A stretch of DNA of 64,000 nucleotides, from NCBI GenBank assembly GCA_943735955.1, contig OX030965.1:5471503-5535502 (forward strand). The letters are read 5' to 3'. Position numbers and translations under genes: made by a program. Position 1 is the first letter of the stretch, and each line of letters starts with the position of its first letter. The notes under the pieces were generated by a model that was given only the letters and a program-made list of their open reading frames with translations, was not told the DNA's origin and searched no databases. The stretch comes from Piscicola geometra (taxonomy: Eukaryota > Annelida > Clitellata > Hirudinida > Piscicolidae). Of this stretch, positions 1 to 30,439 are shown piece by piece.

Positions 1-280
<280 letters not shown>

Positions 281-2200
281 GTATTATGTGTGTTTTCGTT
301 TTTTGTGTCTTTGTGGGCCTTCACAAAAACAATATTAAAACAAAGTTTTTGTGGCAGTCTTTAAATCAGTCTTTAAATCACACACCTCGGGTCCAAGGCA
401 ATATCTAGAGGAAAAAGCACTTCGTCAAGCAGCCGTGAAACAAACACTCGCCTTCACTTCACTCCTACATCTCTCAAGACACTAAAATACTGTACAGAAA
501 AGTACAATAAATCGACAGAAAATACAATATGATAAACTAAAATGTATTAAAATATAATAACTTATGATACAATACAATGTAATGAAATACAGTACAATAC
601 AATAAATTACGATAAAATACAATACAATACAATAAATTACGACAAAAACAATAAATTAAGATACAATACACTAAATTACAAAGAAAAACAATAAGTTACA
701 ATACAAAACAATAGAATACAGTAAGTTACAATACAAAACAATAGAATACAGTAAGTTAAAATGCAACATAAAAATAAGATACAATAAATTTGAGAAAAAA
801 GCGACAAACAGTATAAATTACTGTAGGATACACTAAATCACAGTCCAATAGACATAAACAGTACATTATAAATTAGACTGGACAGTATATCGTATTTACT
901 TTTCGATCAAATACGAAAGTTTTAGCAAAACATTCAATAAAATACGAATCGAACACGAAGTGTGTACAGTGTTATGGAATTTTGTAAAATTTCGACCTTT
1001 GTGAAATATTTTTGTTGAAAAAAAACTTGCAAAAAGGAGTTTAAGATAAAAATTATAGTTTTATTTCATGCAGAAACTAATTTAATTTAGAGGCATCGGA
1101 GAGTTGAAAAGTACAGAAAATTCAGTTCAAACTTTAAAACTAAAATGTAAGTTAAACTTTTAATCAAAGTTTAATGTTACAATTTGTTTAATGTGCCTTA
1201 ATTGCTAGTGGGTTTAATTGAAACAGAAATAAATGGCGATACTCTTACACCTTTCACTTTTCAAATGAAAACCACTAAAAATAGCAAGTTTTATAAATAA
1301 ACTAACGCTCCAAAATTGATAGTCCGAATTTATTCTTTTTTTTATCGTCATCACGTGACCACTTTTCGTATTCGAGCTGATTAAACTATTCGATTGAATA
1401 CGAACCAAATAATTTCAACCAAACGGATATGGAATCGAGCACGAAGAAAAAATTCGGCGCATCTTTGATATAAATCAACACATTATACCACGATAGCTGA
1501 AAACTTCCAATAAATGCCCTTCACGCCAAAAAAATCTTTCGGTACAATAATATAAATCTTTAACAAACAAAAATAAGTATATAGTATCTTTAAGATTTAA
1601 AAACAGTAAAAAAATATGTTTTTGATGTGGTGTCAAGCCAAAAACGTTCAAGCCTTTTAAACATTTTCAAAAGAAAAAGGGTGCATTCCGAGGCATCTGA
1701 TCGTTTGTTGTGTTCATTAAAATATTAGTTTTTTAAAAATAAAATAATAAAAAAATTTTCTATTAAAACATATTAAAGTAATTTAAAAATATTTTTTTCA
1801 AGTTTAATTATTTTGATATTTAAATTTATTTTTCCAGTATGGATACTGAATGGTTTCTTGAATGCGATATTCGGCTTGCTAGGCGATTATTTCCATTCAA
1901 AATTCAAACGCCTTTTTTTCTTTCCTCACAAGCCATCATATTTACTCTTTCTTACTTTTCTTCTCAATTTCTCAACCAAAACTCAATCCAAACTTGGCAT
2001 CCGCTTGAACCAGTATATAAATTTGTCGAATAAACGGTTTTATGTATTATACTTTACAATTTCAATACTAGGTTTTTAACATGTTTTTTTGAACTAATTT
2101 ATTGAAAAATATTTTTTTATTTGATAAAGGCACTATATAAATACATTTTATTAATTAAGATCTTCAATTTTTTGCCTTTTTCCTCTTTTTCTCCACCTCC
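281..2200. other. AT-rich intergenic sequence, no gene seen
   Basis: No exon with recognisable protein similarity was found on either strand. From about 480 to 790 the sequence is a degenerate field of ATACA/AATAC pentamers, including an almost exact ~30-bp tandem duplication near 690-750. The short open frames at 1214-1408 and 1813-2079 are AT-rich with no domain. If the LRR gene to the right has further 3' exons they would lie here or beyond the left edge, but none is evident. Confidence 0.6.
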
Positions 2201-2201
2201 T

Positions 2202-4292
2202 TTACTCCATTAACCCATCCTCTCCCACCTGGACATCCAAGGTGTGTAGTTGGTTACGGGAAATGACAAGCTTCGACAGGAGTTTCAAACCATCCAATGA
2301 CACATCCGACATCCCCCTGATCTTGTTGTCGTGCAGGAAAAGGGTGTGAAGGTGGGTGAGGGGCTGGAAGTGGAAAGGGTGGATAGCGCTGATGTCGTTG
2401 GAGGAAAGGTCGAGAATTTGAACGCTTTGCAGACTTGCCATTAGATTTCCCAGTCTGTCGCTCTTGAAAGCACCGCCTAGCTTGTTGTTGGCGAGATTGA
2501 GTGTCTGCAACTGGTGGAATATTTTGAAGGTGGAGCGGAAGAGCGTGAAAAGGTTGAAGCTGAGGTCGAGGCTGACGAGAGTTTGGTGCAGAATGTCGAA
2601 GAAGTCATCGTTGATGCCTGAGAGGCTGTTCGAGGAAAGGTCAAGATGGGTGACCTTGAGACTGCCCATGGAGGAGAGGGTGGAGAGGGCGTTGTGGGAC
2701 AGATCAAGGGATGAGATGGAAAATACTCTTCTGAAAGCCTCCCTGGAGAGGTAGGTGAGCTGGTTGTGACTCATGTTTAACTGCTGTATTTCCTCTGCGC
2801 CCACCAACCATCCCGCTTCCCACTCTGAGAATTTGTTATAACTCAGGTCGACATATTCTAAGACGGGACTGCCATTCAACTGGAGACTGCTCAGTTGGTT
2901 GAGGTGGAGACTGATCCTGCGCAGACCCTTCAGTTTGGTCACTCCTTCCAACTGCCTCAACTGCCCTCCTTCGAGATGCAGACTTTCCAGATTCGACAAA
3001 GCCTCAAAAACTCCCTCTTCCACTCTCTCAATGTCGCAGTAAGAAGCCACCAGACTGCTGAGACGCCTGAAGTGACTGACCATTTCGAGACTGATGTTGC
3101 TGAGAAACATTTCGCTGAGGTCTAATCGACCGAGGTGGTTATCGAGAGGGAAGGCAGTGAAGACGCTTTCCAATACAGTCTTGTTCACTAGACTCCTGGC
3201 GAGAGAAAGGGAGTTGAGGGAGGGAAGGTCGACGAAGGCTGAGGCTTCGATGAAGACCAGTCCGCAGTCGCTCAAGTTGATGCTTTCCAGCGACAATTTC
3301 GGAGCTTTTTTGAAAGCCAGGAAATCGTCTGCGTTTATGCTTCTTAAGTCGTTTCTGCTGACGTCCAAGTAACGGAGGGAAGCGAGCAGAGAGTAGGTGG
3401 GGTCGAAGCGTAGCGATGTGATTTGGTTGTACGCCAGGTTCAGAATCTCGAGGTCAGGCGCAAACCTCGCAACAGCGTAGGGAATGTTTTTCAGTTGGTT
3501 GTGACTCAGGTTAATCTCCTTCAGGCCTGGACACTCGCACTTTTTGAAATCGTTGTCGTTGAAGTTGTTGTTGTTGTTTTCGTTGTCGACTGAATAGTCA
3601 CTCGGAGTGGGTGATGATGTCGTGGATGTAAATGACGGCATCTCGTTAGCAGCTTCGTCATCCAGCGTCTCGTTGAGAGCAGATGCGGATGCAGTGGAAG
3701 TGTTCAAGAATGTTTCCCGAGGCGGATATGAAAGCGGTGTGGTGGAAATGAGTTTGCTGATGTTGTTAGCATCAGCAGGTGTCATCGGAGTTGTGGTGGA
3801 GTTGTTAGGTGGAAAGAATGGAAAGTTGAGGAAGTTGTCATCGGGATCGAGGTGGATCTTGAAGAAGGAGAGTTGGTTGGAAGAGAGATCAAGTTCTTGA
3901 AGGTGATGGAGAGGACAGAAGACCGCTGTTGTGAGAAACACAATGCGGTTGTGTTCGAGAATCAAAATCTGCAGACGTGGTGTGCTGAGAAAAGAGATTT
4001 CCGTCAATTCCTGCAGTTTATTGTTCTCGAGGTAGAGTTTGTGGGTGGCTTGGGAGAGGCGTGGGAGAACGGTCAGACGACGCCTACTGCAGTCGACTGT
4101 TTCGTAGTTGTTGAAGCACTCACACTGCGGCGGACACCACTTCTCCTCGATCAATCCCGTTTCCATATCCTCGTCGTTCTGAGCGCTTGCCGCCTGGAAA
4201 AGCCCGATCATGGTGATCAGGAGGATTGAGCTTATGAGGGTGGGGAAAGGAATTACTATGGAAGTAGTTCTGGTGTAAGGATATGTTGTCAT
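2202..4292 (-). CDS. Secreted leucine-rich-repeat protein, 696 residues
   Basis: One long exon opens with a hydrophobic signal sequence (about residues 12-37, ending AASAQ). An LRRNT cap follows with cysteines at 53, 57, 59 and 68 (CPPQCECF...VDC). Around 18-20 extracellular-type leucine-rich repeats with LxxLxLxxN cores run to the end. The array is interrupted at about residues 148-250 by a Ser/Thr/Asn-rich insert, after which a CxC motif restarts the repeats. Such proteins usually act in cell adhesion, matrix or Toll-like recognition; the ligand cannot be inferred. No LRRCT cap, membrane helix or GPI signal is visible. Near the 3' end, VQ is followed by a good donor (CAG/GTGGGA at about 2228), so the real protein may splice to further exons and the stop at 2202 may be intronic. 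It resembles chaoptin/Toll ectodomains in general form only. Confidence 0.8.
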   Translation of the reverse strand: MTTYPYTRTTSIVIPFPTLISSILLITMIGLFQAASAQNDEDMETGLIEEKWCPPQCECFNNYETVDCSRRRLTVLPRLSQATHKLYLENNKLQELTEISFLSTPRLQILILEHNRIVFLTTAVFCPLHHLQELDLSSNQLSFFKIHLDPDDNFLNFPFFPPNNSTTTPMTPADANNISKLISTTPLSYPPRETFLNTSTASASALNETLDDEAANEMPSFTSTTSSPTPSDYSVDNENNNNNFNDNDFKKCECPGLKEINLSHNQLKNIPYAVARFAPDLEILNLAYNQITSLRFDPTYSLLASLRYLDVSRNDLRSINADDFLAFKKAPKLSLESINLSDCGLVFIEASAFVDLPSLNSLSLARSLVNKTVLESVFTAFPLDNHLGRLDLSEMFLSNISLEMVSHFRRLSSLVASYCDIERVEEGVFEALSNLESLHLEGGQLRQLEGVTKLKGLRRISLHLNQLSSLQLNGSPVLEYVDLSYNKFSEWEAGWLVGAEEIQQLNMSHNQLTYLSREAFRRVFSISSLDLSHNALSTLSSMGSLKVTHLDLSSNSLSGINDDFFDILHQTLVSLDLSFNLFTLFRSTFKIFHQLQTLNLANNKLGGAFKSDRLGNLMASLQSVQILDLSSNDISAIHPFHFQPLTHLHTLFLHDNKIRGMSDVSLDGLKLLSKLVISRNQLHTLDVQVGEDGLME

Positions 4293-7200
4293 GTTGTAGA
4301 TTGTTTCTCAAAGTTTCTCAAAATAACTTTTTCAATTTCCTTTTTCTCAAGTATTTTTATTTGTGTTTTTTTCCGTGTTACGTTGTTTTAAAGAAAACTC
4401 GAAGCCAATTAAGGATTGTATGTGTCAGGGCTGATTGACAAGTACTTGTTAGGACGTTGATGAAGCAAAAGGAACGCACGTCTCCAGAGATAACGAGAAA
4501 TTATGTAACTTTTTAAAAGAAAAAAGTAGTCGAAAAAATTATTTGAGATAATGTTTTTAGAAATAAAGATTCAAGTTACAATTAAATTTTGTAATGAATC
4601 TATTTTTACTTCAACTTTTTGAGTATTAAAGAATGAACTGGAGCTATAACAAGTCACCACTTCTTCTTCCTTTTTTATACATTTCATCAGCTCCATGTTA
4701 TAAAGGATTTAAATTCATGAAAATAGAGTGCTAAAACATTTTTAGAACTTGTTAACGTGTAAAACTGGAGTTTACAATATTGCCACTCGAGTTTACAGCC
4801 TTGTAACTGCTACCGTCTCCTTTTGCAGCCCCTACATATGCTTCTCTCTACCTTCTCTCCTCTCATTTCCTTTTGCCTTCTCTCACATCTCATTTCCTAC
4901 TTCGTTTTTTTCTCCATTTACCTTTTTTTTTAAATTATTCGTTACTTCAGTTCATTTTTTTCATTCTTTCAAATTTATTTTTCCAACCTTTCCATTCTAG
5001 CTTCAAACGTTTCAAATCATTGTTATCTCTCAAAACATATTGACGTCTTATCGATGTTCCATATTCGGGCTCTTGATGCGTAATGGCGCAGATTAATAAG
5101 GTAATTGGCGGCAAAGTCGGCGACGTCGGCGTTGTGAATGATGACGATGCAGGCGTTTTGACAGAGACGCTGATAAGGAGAAGATAAGAAGGCCATTAAA
5201 GTTGATGTAGCAAAGTGCGCTCGCTGTGCTGTTAATGGTGGTAGGGGTGGTGGTGAGAATGGTAGTGTAGTTAATGATGGCATCGGTAGCAATAGTGATA
5301 GTTGTGGTAAGGGGGTAGTTGTGATGCCAATAGTTGTGATTACAAGGAATGGTTTTTGCTGTGACAGAGATAGTAAATAGTTTTTTGATTTCAACTGTGG
5401 TGTTAGTATTCGTAGTGGTGGAAGAAGAAAACAAAAAATGAACAAAAAATCTTTAAAATGTGCGAAAAGACGACACGATCGTGTAGTGGAGATGGCCATT
5501 ATCGCAGAGGCAATGAGGCGTTGCGAGAATTTAAATGAGAACTTTCAAACGGCGTCGTTTTTATTGCTTCGGCGCAGGCAAATATGATTACATGTGTGTC
5601 TCAAGATTCGCAAGATGTGTTTTTCTTGCACCAACCCTTGCATTTTTGATGTTAAATATTAAATAATTAACAGTTCAACTCCGTTTTTAAAGGGTTTGTA
5701 CTTAGATTGGGTTAAACTTAAACAGAATTTATATTTTTAAAACTAACTTTTTCTCTTAAATTTTAACTGAGTGCAGAAGCCAATAGAATTAAGCTTAAAT
5801 GATTTAACTAAATAAGTTGAATGGAAATCCTGACAAAGGCGACAGAGAAATTGTTTTCTTTTTGCACCTAAAAACACGATAATTTCTTTTTAGAGAAAAT
5901 ACTTTCATTTCACTTAGTAGTTCGCGGACCAGCATTCTAAAGCTTTTGGTAAATTAAAATAAACCGATTCTAAAAATTAGAACATCATATTGCAATAAAA
6001 AAAGAGATAGATTCTTGGATATAAAATCTCAATGTCTTATTGATGTATCTTTTAGTGGAACCTCAATTCTGTCTTCTTTTACATTCTATTCCCGTTTGAA
6101 ATACATTAATGTCTGAAGCGATCTCGCAAGAATATCGCGAGACGCGATGCGAGAAATTAAGATGAAGTTCGGACGAAGAAAATAATTCCAAAAAACAGAA
6201 GCGGAGATTTTGCTTTATACTCCAAAGAAAAATAAAAGCTATGGAAAGATTTAATAAGAATAGATTTTATAGATTAAACATAATCTTGGACAATGTTTCT
6301 AACTTAGTAGGAATTAAAATGGATTGGAAGACTTTCGAAGCACGTTTTGAAGATGGCGTGCCTTGGCGTAGAAAAATTGATTGTTGGGTGAATTATTGAA
6401 TGGATGGCAGGATGGAATGCTGGGATTGAATTTAATCTATTAATTTGTTACCACTGAAATGTAGTTTTAAAAAGGTTTTGTAGCTAACCAAATCTCTATT
6501 CCACCGCCCATCTTCCTCCTCTCCTTTCTCCTCTTGACAACACGTCTCAACGACGAAAGAGCTTGTTTATTATCTTTTGGTACTTAATTCATTTATGAAA
6601 CCGGAAGTGATGACGTATCATTATCATCAAGTGCATCACGTGACCAAGATTTTCTTCAAGATTACTTTTGATTTAGACCAGCACTGCTCACATCTCTTTC
6701 CATACTACCACCCATCGGTCAATTTAAGCTCCGTTCACTTTCCACCACTCCACGCATCCATCATCCCCTTCTCCCCTTCCTCCCTCATCAATCTACATAT
6801 CCATATAGAGTGTGTACGTGCCGACTTTAAGCATTAAAGGGGGTCATTGCTAGACTCACCTCCCTGAGGTTTCGTAGTCTTTTATTTTGTGTGAATCTTA
6901 ATCGCTTCTGTCAACTAAAAGCTCTAACGTTTTCACATGATTTCAACTGCACTGAGAAGTATCGCTTTTCCAGCTTGAGTTTTCATGCCATTTCATAATT
7001 ATTAATTGAATCAATTAACCCATTAAGTAGATATTAATTAAATAACTTTGATAAAATCTCAGCAGGGCACTCATTAAGCACTGATGAGATTAGCTTCTTT
7101 ATGGCGGGAAAACTCGTTTTGACGTGCAGACGCCACTCATTCTTGTGGCGTCTAACTCAGTAAGAGCGTTTTATAAAAAGTTTGAGTCGAAAAAAGTTTA

Positions 7201-7973
7201 AGAAAAATTTCTTGAGACGTATTTTCATGAAAATTAAACATTTAAAATTAAAGATAGCCAATACTTTTCGAACTGATTAATGAAGTTTTTAAATGGAACT
7301 TGAAAAGACGTAATAATAATAATTATTATTGATATTAAAAGACGTAATTGCTAATTGGTAGACTATTAAATAGGTTATGGTGTTTTATAGGGCAGTGTCT
7401 AATTAAAGACTAAACTGAGATTTTAAGGCATGTGAAGAGGCATACAATCCAGTGGCGGTGGAGGATTCTAAATTACGAAGGTAAAACACTTTTAGAAGCA
7501 ATGCGATTACAATGTACACACACCTAATGATAGCAACTGGAAATCTATTTATTTATAAACTTCAAATAATGGAAGGAGCATTGATGGATGGGTGTCGGAA
7601 GAGAGCCTTCCATCACTCAATGACTTTCTCCTTTCTTTCCTATCACCTGGAGTTGATGATAATGATATTGATGGGAATGATAGTAATGATGATAGGAATA
7701 ATTATGAAGATTATAATTATAATAATAAATTAATAAATAGGACAAAACCACTAGATGCTAACATCGCCATCTCAACGCACGCGTTTTTATAAACATATAT
7801 ATAAATATATATATATCGCAGGAATATACATATAGGTATATATATCTATATAAGGAGCGTTGTCAAGATGATGATGAAGGCAGCGGCGGCAAAAGGCAGC
7901 AGTTGAAAGAGTACCTTGTGTGGAAGGATGGGGTGGATGCAGCGAGGAATGGGTGATGTAAATGGTACTGCTG
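4293..7973. other. Intergenic region without a convincing gene
   Basis: AT-rich sequence with scattered pyrimidine tracts and short open frames (for example 4749-5000 plus, 5023-5499 minus, 6577-6837 plus). None has a domain, splice-supported exon or normal composition. A short (AT)n patch lies at about 7790-7850. The 5' flank of the LRR gene is 4293-4500; no TATA element was identified. Confidence 0.5.
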
Positions 7974-10401
7974 CTACATATACATAGTTACATCCTTCTT
8001 GCGTGACTTGCTAGTTATCTAAACCCCTCCCTTCATCCCGCCTATCTGTGGCCTACTGAACAACCACCCACCCCCCATCTCAATCTTGCTTCTTTACACC
8101 TTTCCCCTTTAAAAAATGCAATTCAATTCCATCCCACAACTAACCACTCACACCAAGCACCTGCCAACCCCCCCTCCCAATTCACCCCCAACCATTCTAC
8201 CCATTTAACCACCCATTCCGAAAAACCATCCCCCCACCACCGATAAACCATCCACCCAACAGCACCAATAAACAACCACCCAACACCACCGATAAACAAC
8301 CACCCAACACCACCGATAAACAACCACCCAACACCACCGATAAACAACCACCCCCCCCCCCTTACCCTCTTGAACTCGTTCATGTTCGTCGTGGTGGCGG
8401 GGTTGCCGATGAAGGCGAGGTAGTCAAGTCTGGTCGCCTCTGTTGCCTTCTGGTTCGACTTGATGAATAACTGAAGAGTGATTGTCAGGCGGGAAAGACT
8501 AATTTATCGAATTGAATTTTTTTTAAACAATTATTATGATTGAGAAATATTTTTTCTCATCTGCTTTTTTAAAAATTAAAGTTTTTGTTTAAATTGATGA
8601 TTATTTTAAATAATAAAAGTTAATATTAGTCATATTATTATCATTTATATCATCCTGATTATAGTGATGATGATGATGATGACGATGATGATGCTGATAA
8701 TGATAAATATGACAAACAGTGATGTTGGAGACTCCCTGAAACTTGACAAATCTCAGAGGAATTGTTGAACCAACTTTTATGTCCTCCTCTGTCAAGCTGT
8801 TATGATGGATGAATGGATGGATTAATCAAGGGATGAGGAAGATGGAATGATGGATAAACGGATGGTGGTTGGTTTGGATTAGTGTAGAAATTACTAATCA
8901 GATTTTATTCTTGATTTGACCGCATTAATCCACCACCACTCACTCTACTACCACTCCACCACACCACCAACACCGCCTCCACCATCTCCAAACCACCACT
9001 CCAACCCTTCCACCACCAACTCCAATTCTTGCACAGCTTCCATACTCTCAGCCGATTCGAAGTCGAGTGTCTTTTGCTGGTTTATGAACAACTTCACCAC
9101 CTTTGGTCCGTTCTCTGGTAGCCATGGTGATGGTGGTGGTAGTGATATTGATGATGATGGTGGTAGTGCTAACATATATGTTATTCATTTTTCTATGCCA
9201 AATTTAACAATTCTGTCTTTCATAAATGAATAGATTTAATCCTAAATTTATACATTCATCTATTTACTCATTCACAAACGCATGAATTCAAAAATGCATG
9301 AATTCACAAATGCATCCATGCATGCATTCACCCACCTGGAGGACCAAACATTTTAAGCGAGTGTAGCTTCACGACTTGATTGAATGACACTAACACTATC
9401 AACTGGCAGTCAGTGATTAAGATGATGATGATGATGATGATGATGATAATAATAATAATACAGTTATAATATAATTACAATAAATAATATTTTCCAATGT
9501 TAAAAACAGAATTTATTCTACACAAAGATAAAAAAGCAAATGAAGTTTAAGCCCTCACTTGTTCGTCACAGTCGGAGAGAACAAAGTTTTCGTCGATCTT
9601 GAGGAGATCAGCTACGGCCTGGTTACTACTGCCATTCAACAACTCACAACCCTTGCTGTCTATGAAGCCTCCCAAGTCCATCTGATCGTTTTAAATCATT
9701 TAATTACGAATTGAGAATATTATAATTGGTATTTAATAAATATTTCAAGTAAAATATTTTTAGTTTTTGGTGTTAAAAAATACATATCTTACCTGTCCTT
9801 TAACGCCAACATCCTCTCCATCTCCATCTTCCGTGTGCCACTTTTGAATTTTTTCCTCAAGTGACTGGGCATTTGCTCCTCTCAGTGTGTCTACCTTGAC
9901 GTTGTTCTTGAAGAACATGAACGTTGGCATCGCCGTCACACCCTGTGTCTCAGCTACTTCCTATGGAGGATCGAGTAGAATAACTTTCAGTTTTAGAAGT
10001 TTATGACTTTCCATTTAGTTACTTTAGTTGTTTAAAATGTATAAAAGATTATTAAATGTTAACAATATTTCAATCTACAATTCAATAACAATAAAACTCG
10101 AAAATGATTCAAACCTGGCATTGGTCTACGTCGACTTCGACGAATTTGGCGTTGTGGTACTTGGCAGAGAACTCTTTGAACTTTGGCTTGATCATATGGC
10201 ATGGCCCACACCTGGAAAAATTTAATTTTGCACATTTTCAATTTATAAAAAAATAGTAATGAAATTCTACTATTTAAAAGAAATATTGTAAAGTTTGAAT
10301 AACCATGTTGCGTAGAAATCTACCACAACCAATTTTGATCCAGCGCTTTTCAATATGTTCGCGAAAGTTTCATCATCATTTACTGACACAATGCCAGACA
10401 T
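7974..10401 (-). CDS. TXNL1: Thioredoxin-like protein 1 (thioredoxin + PITH domain)
   Basis: Nine exons, read 5'-3' on the minus strand: 10401-10304, 10211-10115, 9960-9793, 9681-9559, 9402-9336, 9114-9021, 8796-8718, 8470-8366, and a tentative last exon 8006-7974. All junctions are GT-AG and phases agree; the sum is 864 nt, 287 residues, close to the ~289 usual for TXNL1. Residues 1-105 form a thioredoxin fold with active site WCGPC built across the first splice junction, and the cis-Pro loop AMPTF. Residues ~120-277 form the PITH domain ([41 protein letters not shown]). TXNL1 is a cytosolic redox protein that binds the 26S proteasome. The final exon, ending RKKDVTMYM, is the least certain part; without it the coding frame would run into an intronic minisatellite. 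Confidence 0.93.
8225..8360. repeat. 24-bp minisatellite in the last TXNL1 intron
   Basis: About five imperfect copies of a 24-bp unit (core CACCGATAAACAACCACC) followed by a C-run. It starts immediately after the donor of exon 8. Read through on the minus strand it gives an artefactual Gly/Trp/Phe repeat. Confidence 0.85.
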
Positions 10402-28291
<17,890 letters not shown>

Positions 28292-28364
28292 TGCGTGAAT
28301 GCTTAAACTTGAAAAACTTATTGCATTTCATTAGATTAAAAACAACTCAAAAACAAAAAGATTA

Positions 28365-28370
28365 AATAAA
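28365..28370 (+). terminator. Candidate polyadenylation signal of the receptor gene
   Basis: AATAAA 74 bases after the stop codon at 28291, in AT-rich sequence with a following GT-containing stretch. No transcript evidence is available. Confidence 0.45.
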
Positions 28371-28796
28371 TTCTTTGTGAACTGATCAAGTCATTTATTT
28401 TAAACTCCATAAAACGTTTGCAAAACGATCCTCAATGTTGTTTTCCACTTTTGAATCTTCTCATTTTCCTTTCACGTCCTTTCCGCCATTAAAGACTTAC
28501 CACAATTCACATGCGGCTTCGAACATCATTTAGTGATTTTAATTAATTATTCGAGATTGATTTAGAAAATGCATGCATATCCTACTTGAAATGTAATTTT
28601 TGTATATCGAGTATTTTTATTTAATAAAAGCCTAAAAAATAATGTTTTAATCATTATAAATCATTTTTATTGCAATTTTCAATCGCCAGTAGAAAAATAG
28701 ACTCAATGACTGAAGACACGAAGACAAAACATTTAATTGGAATAAATAAGGAAACTAAATAATTGTAAAAAATTATTTCTAACATTTTCACAGATA

Positions 28797-28925
<129 letters not shown>

Positions 28926-28978
28926 TATTAGTAGTGATTGTCAGATATGGGCATCAGAGTTGCATATGTGGTTTCCTT

Positions 28979-29610
28979 TCAGTTGTTGCTGGCGACAGGG
29001 GCGTCGGCTTCGGCTTGTTTGGAAAGGTCGTTGATGTTCTTCTCCAGCTCGTCAATGCGCTGAGACATCAGGTCGAGTGAGTGGGAGTTAAGGAGGTTGT
29101 CATAGGAAGGTTTTTAATTGTAGGATTTATGGGTTTGAGCCACTTAATAATATTTTTATTGTACTGTATTTTGTTGATGAAAAGAAGTAGAATAAAAAAT
29201 TTGGTTATTGAAATAGTGAAAGAAGTATGTGTGGATGACAGGGTATTTGGAAAGTTATGCTTTGAAGTTGCAAATACTAGAAGTCTATAGAAGTATAAAT
29301 TAATCAATAGAAATATAAATACTAATAATAGTAATTCCAAAAAATGAATTATTTTAAAGGATATTTTTCCCTAGAATTTGGTCTGATGCAGCCTGGAATT
29401 TTTCTTGGATTTGGAGCAGAAAAGACTGCATCTAATGGTTAAAAAGTAATAAAATAAAACATTTATTTAAAAATATTGATCAAATTTGTTGAAATGTACA
29501 TTTTAAATTGAAATTTTTAATACTGATTCAGAGAGTTCTTGTAACTTTTCAGCTTCTTTCTGAGGTTTATCTACCTCGACCTTTCCCACCTGTGACCCGT
29601 TAGAAGACAT
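28979..29610 (-). CDS. HSBP1: Heat shock factor binding protein 1 homologue, 83 residues
   Basis: Three exons on the minus strand: 29610-29524, 29431-29365, 29076-28979 (252 nt, in phase). The product is a short hydrophilic N-terminus followed by the conserved heptad-repeat coiled coil: KLQELSESMQSFLLQIQEKF, then ASDQILGKIDLMSQRIDELE, then KNINDLSKQAE. Family members are ~76 residues. HSBP1 forms coiled-coil oligomers that bind the HSF1 trimerisation region and damp the heat-shock response, and also promotes WASH complex assembly. Intron 1 is ordinary GT-AG. Intron 2 has no GT donor before an in-frame stop; instead it carries AT-AC ends with U12-type consensus (see separate entry), and only that splice restores the family sequence GKIDLMSQRID. 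Confidence in the family is high because the whole coiled coil matches. Confidence 0.93.
29077..29364 (-). other. HSBP1: U12-type AT-AC intron of HSBP1
   Basis: On the minus strand the intron begins with ATATCCTTT (29364-29356), the canonical U12 donor. Near its end lies CTCCTTAAC (about 29095-29087), matching the U12 branch-point consensus, followed 10 bases later by the terminal CAC at 29079-29077. Splicing A/TC creates an Ile codon and continues the coiled coil exactly as in the family. There is no GT between the exon and the first in-frame stop, so a U2-type donor cannot be used there. Confidence 0.85.
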
Positions 29611-30439
29611 TTTGAAAATTAAAAAAATAGTTTATAATATTTAATTTTTCTTGTCAGAACTTGATCTTTGTGAGGATTTTTATCTATTTAAAAGCACCAA
29701 AGTAACAAACAAAGATTATAAATACCACTTGGTTTAAAGGTTTTTAAAACTAATTACTTTTTCAAAGACATTTAAGTTTTGGAATTTAAAAAAACTCCTC
29801 AAAAAGAAAAAAACACATTTTTTTCATAATTCGAATGCACCAAAAATGGTTTGTAATAATTTGTTTAAAAAATTTAATAAAAAGTGGGTTTTAAGTTTCT
29901 TACATTTGATTTTTTAAAGTCATCAACTTATTAAACTACTATTGTATTCTTGCAGCTTGAGTTAATTCCATTCATTTATAGTATATGTGTATGAATTATA
30001 CAAACAATATGTTAAAAATAGAATAACAATCTATGAGGTTATATAGGTGTAATTGTAATACTTATTATAAACTTGCTAGTGTAGGCTGTTCTGCTGGAGG
30101 TATGCATTTAAATGGTTTCCGCTTAAGTTTCTAGTTTAATCATCAAATTCATTGAAGTTCTTTATTCAATCGGTTTAAAAATAAAAAAAATTAGTTTGCT
30201 AAAGGTTTGTAATTTTAGTTAGCTTTTAATGCATAAATAGCTTAGGTTTCTTCAAGATAATTATCGGAAATAGTTAGCATACTAGTGTGTGATTAACATT
30301 CCGTGTAATACTATTAGCAGAAGCCTAATGATTGACTATTAATAACTAAAGAGCTACAATATTCTTAAATCACTGTTTGATTTTAAAACACCCAACAACT
30401 TAAAACCCACCATCTACCATAACAGATTATTACTCCAGA
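29611..30439. other. Intergenic region between divergent HSBP1 and FRRS1
   Basis: About 830 bases, AT-rich, holding the presumed promoters of both genes. No coding exon, repeat array or clear TATA element was seen. Confidence 0.5.

Noticed and set aside
2464..4229. Several plus-strand frames opposite the LRR gene
   Set aside because: Antisense shadows of a strong coding exon; no domains.
5023..5499. 158-codon minus-strand frame
   Set aside because: Low-complexity Leu/Thr/Pro composition, no domain, no splice partner.
8123..8383. Repeat protein with GGVGWLFI units
   Set aside because: Read-through from TXNL1 exon 8 into the intronic 24-bp minisatellite.
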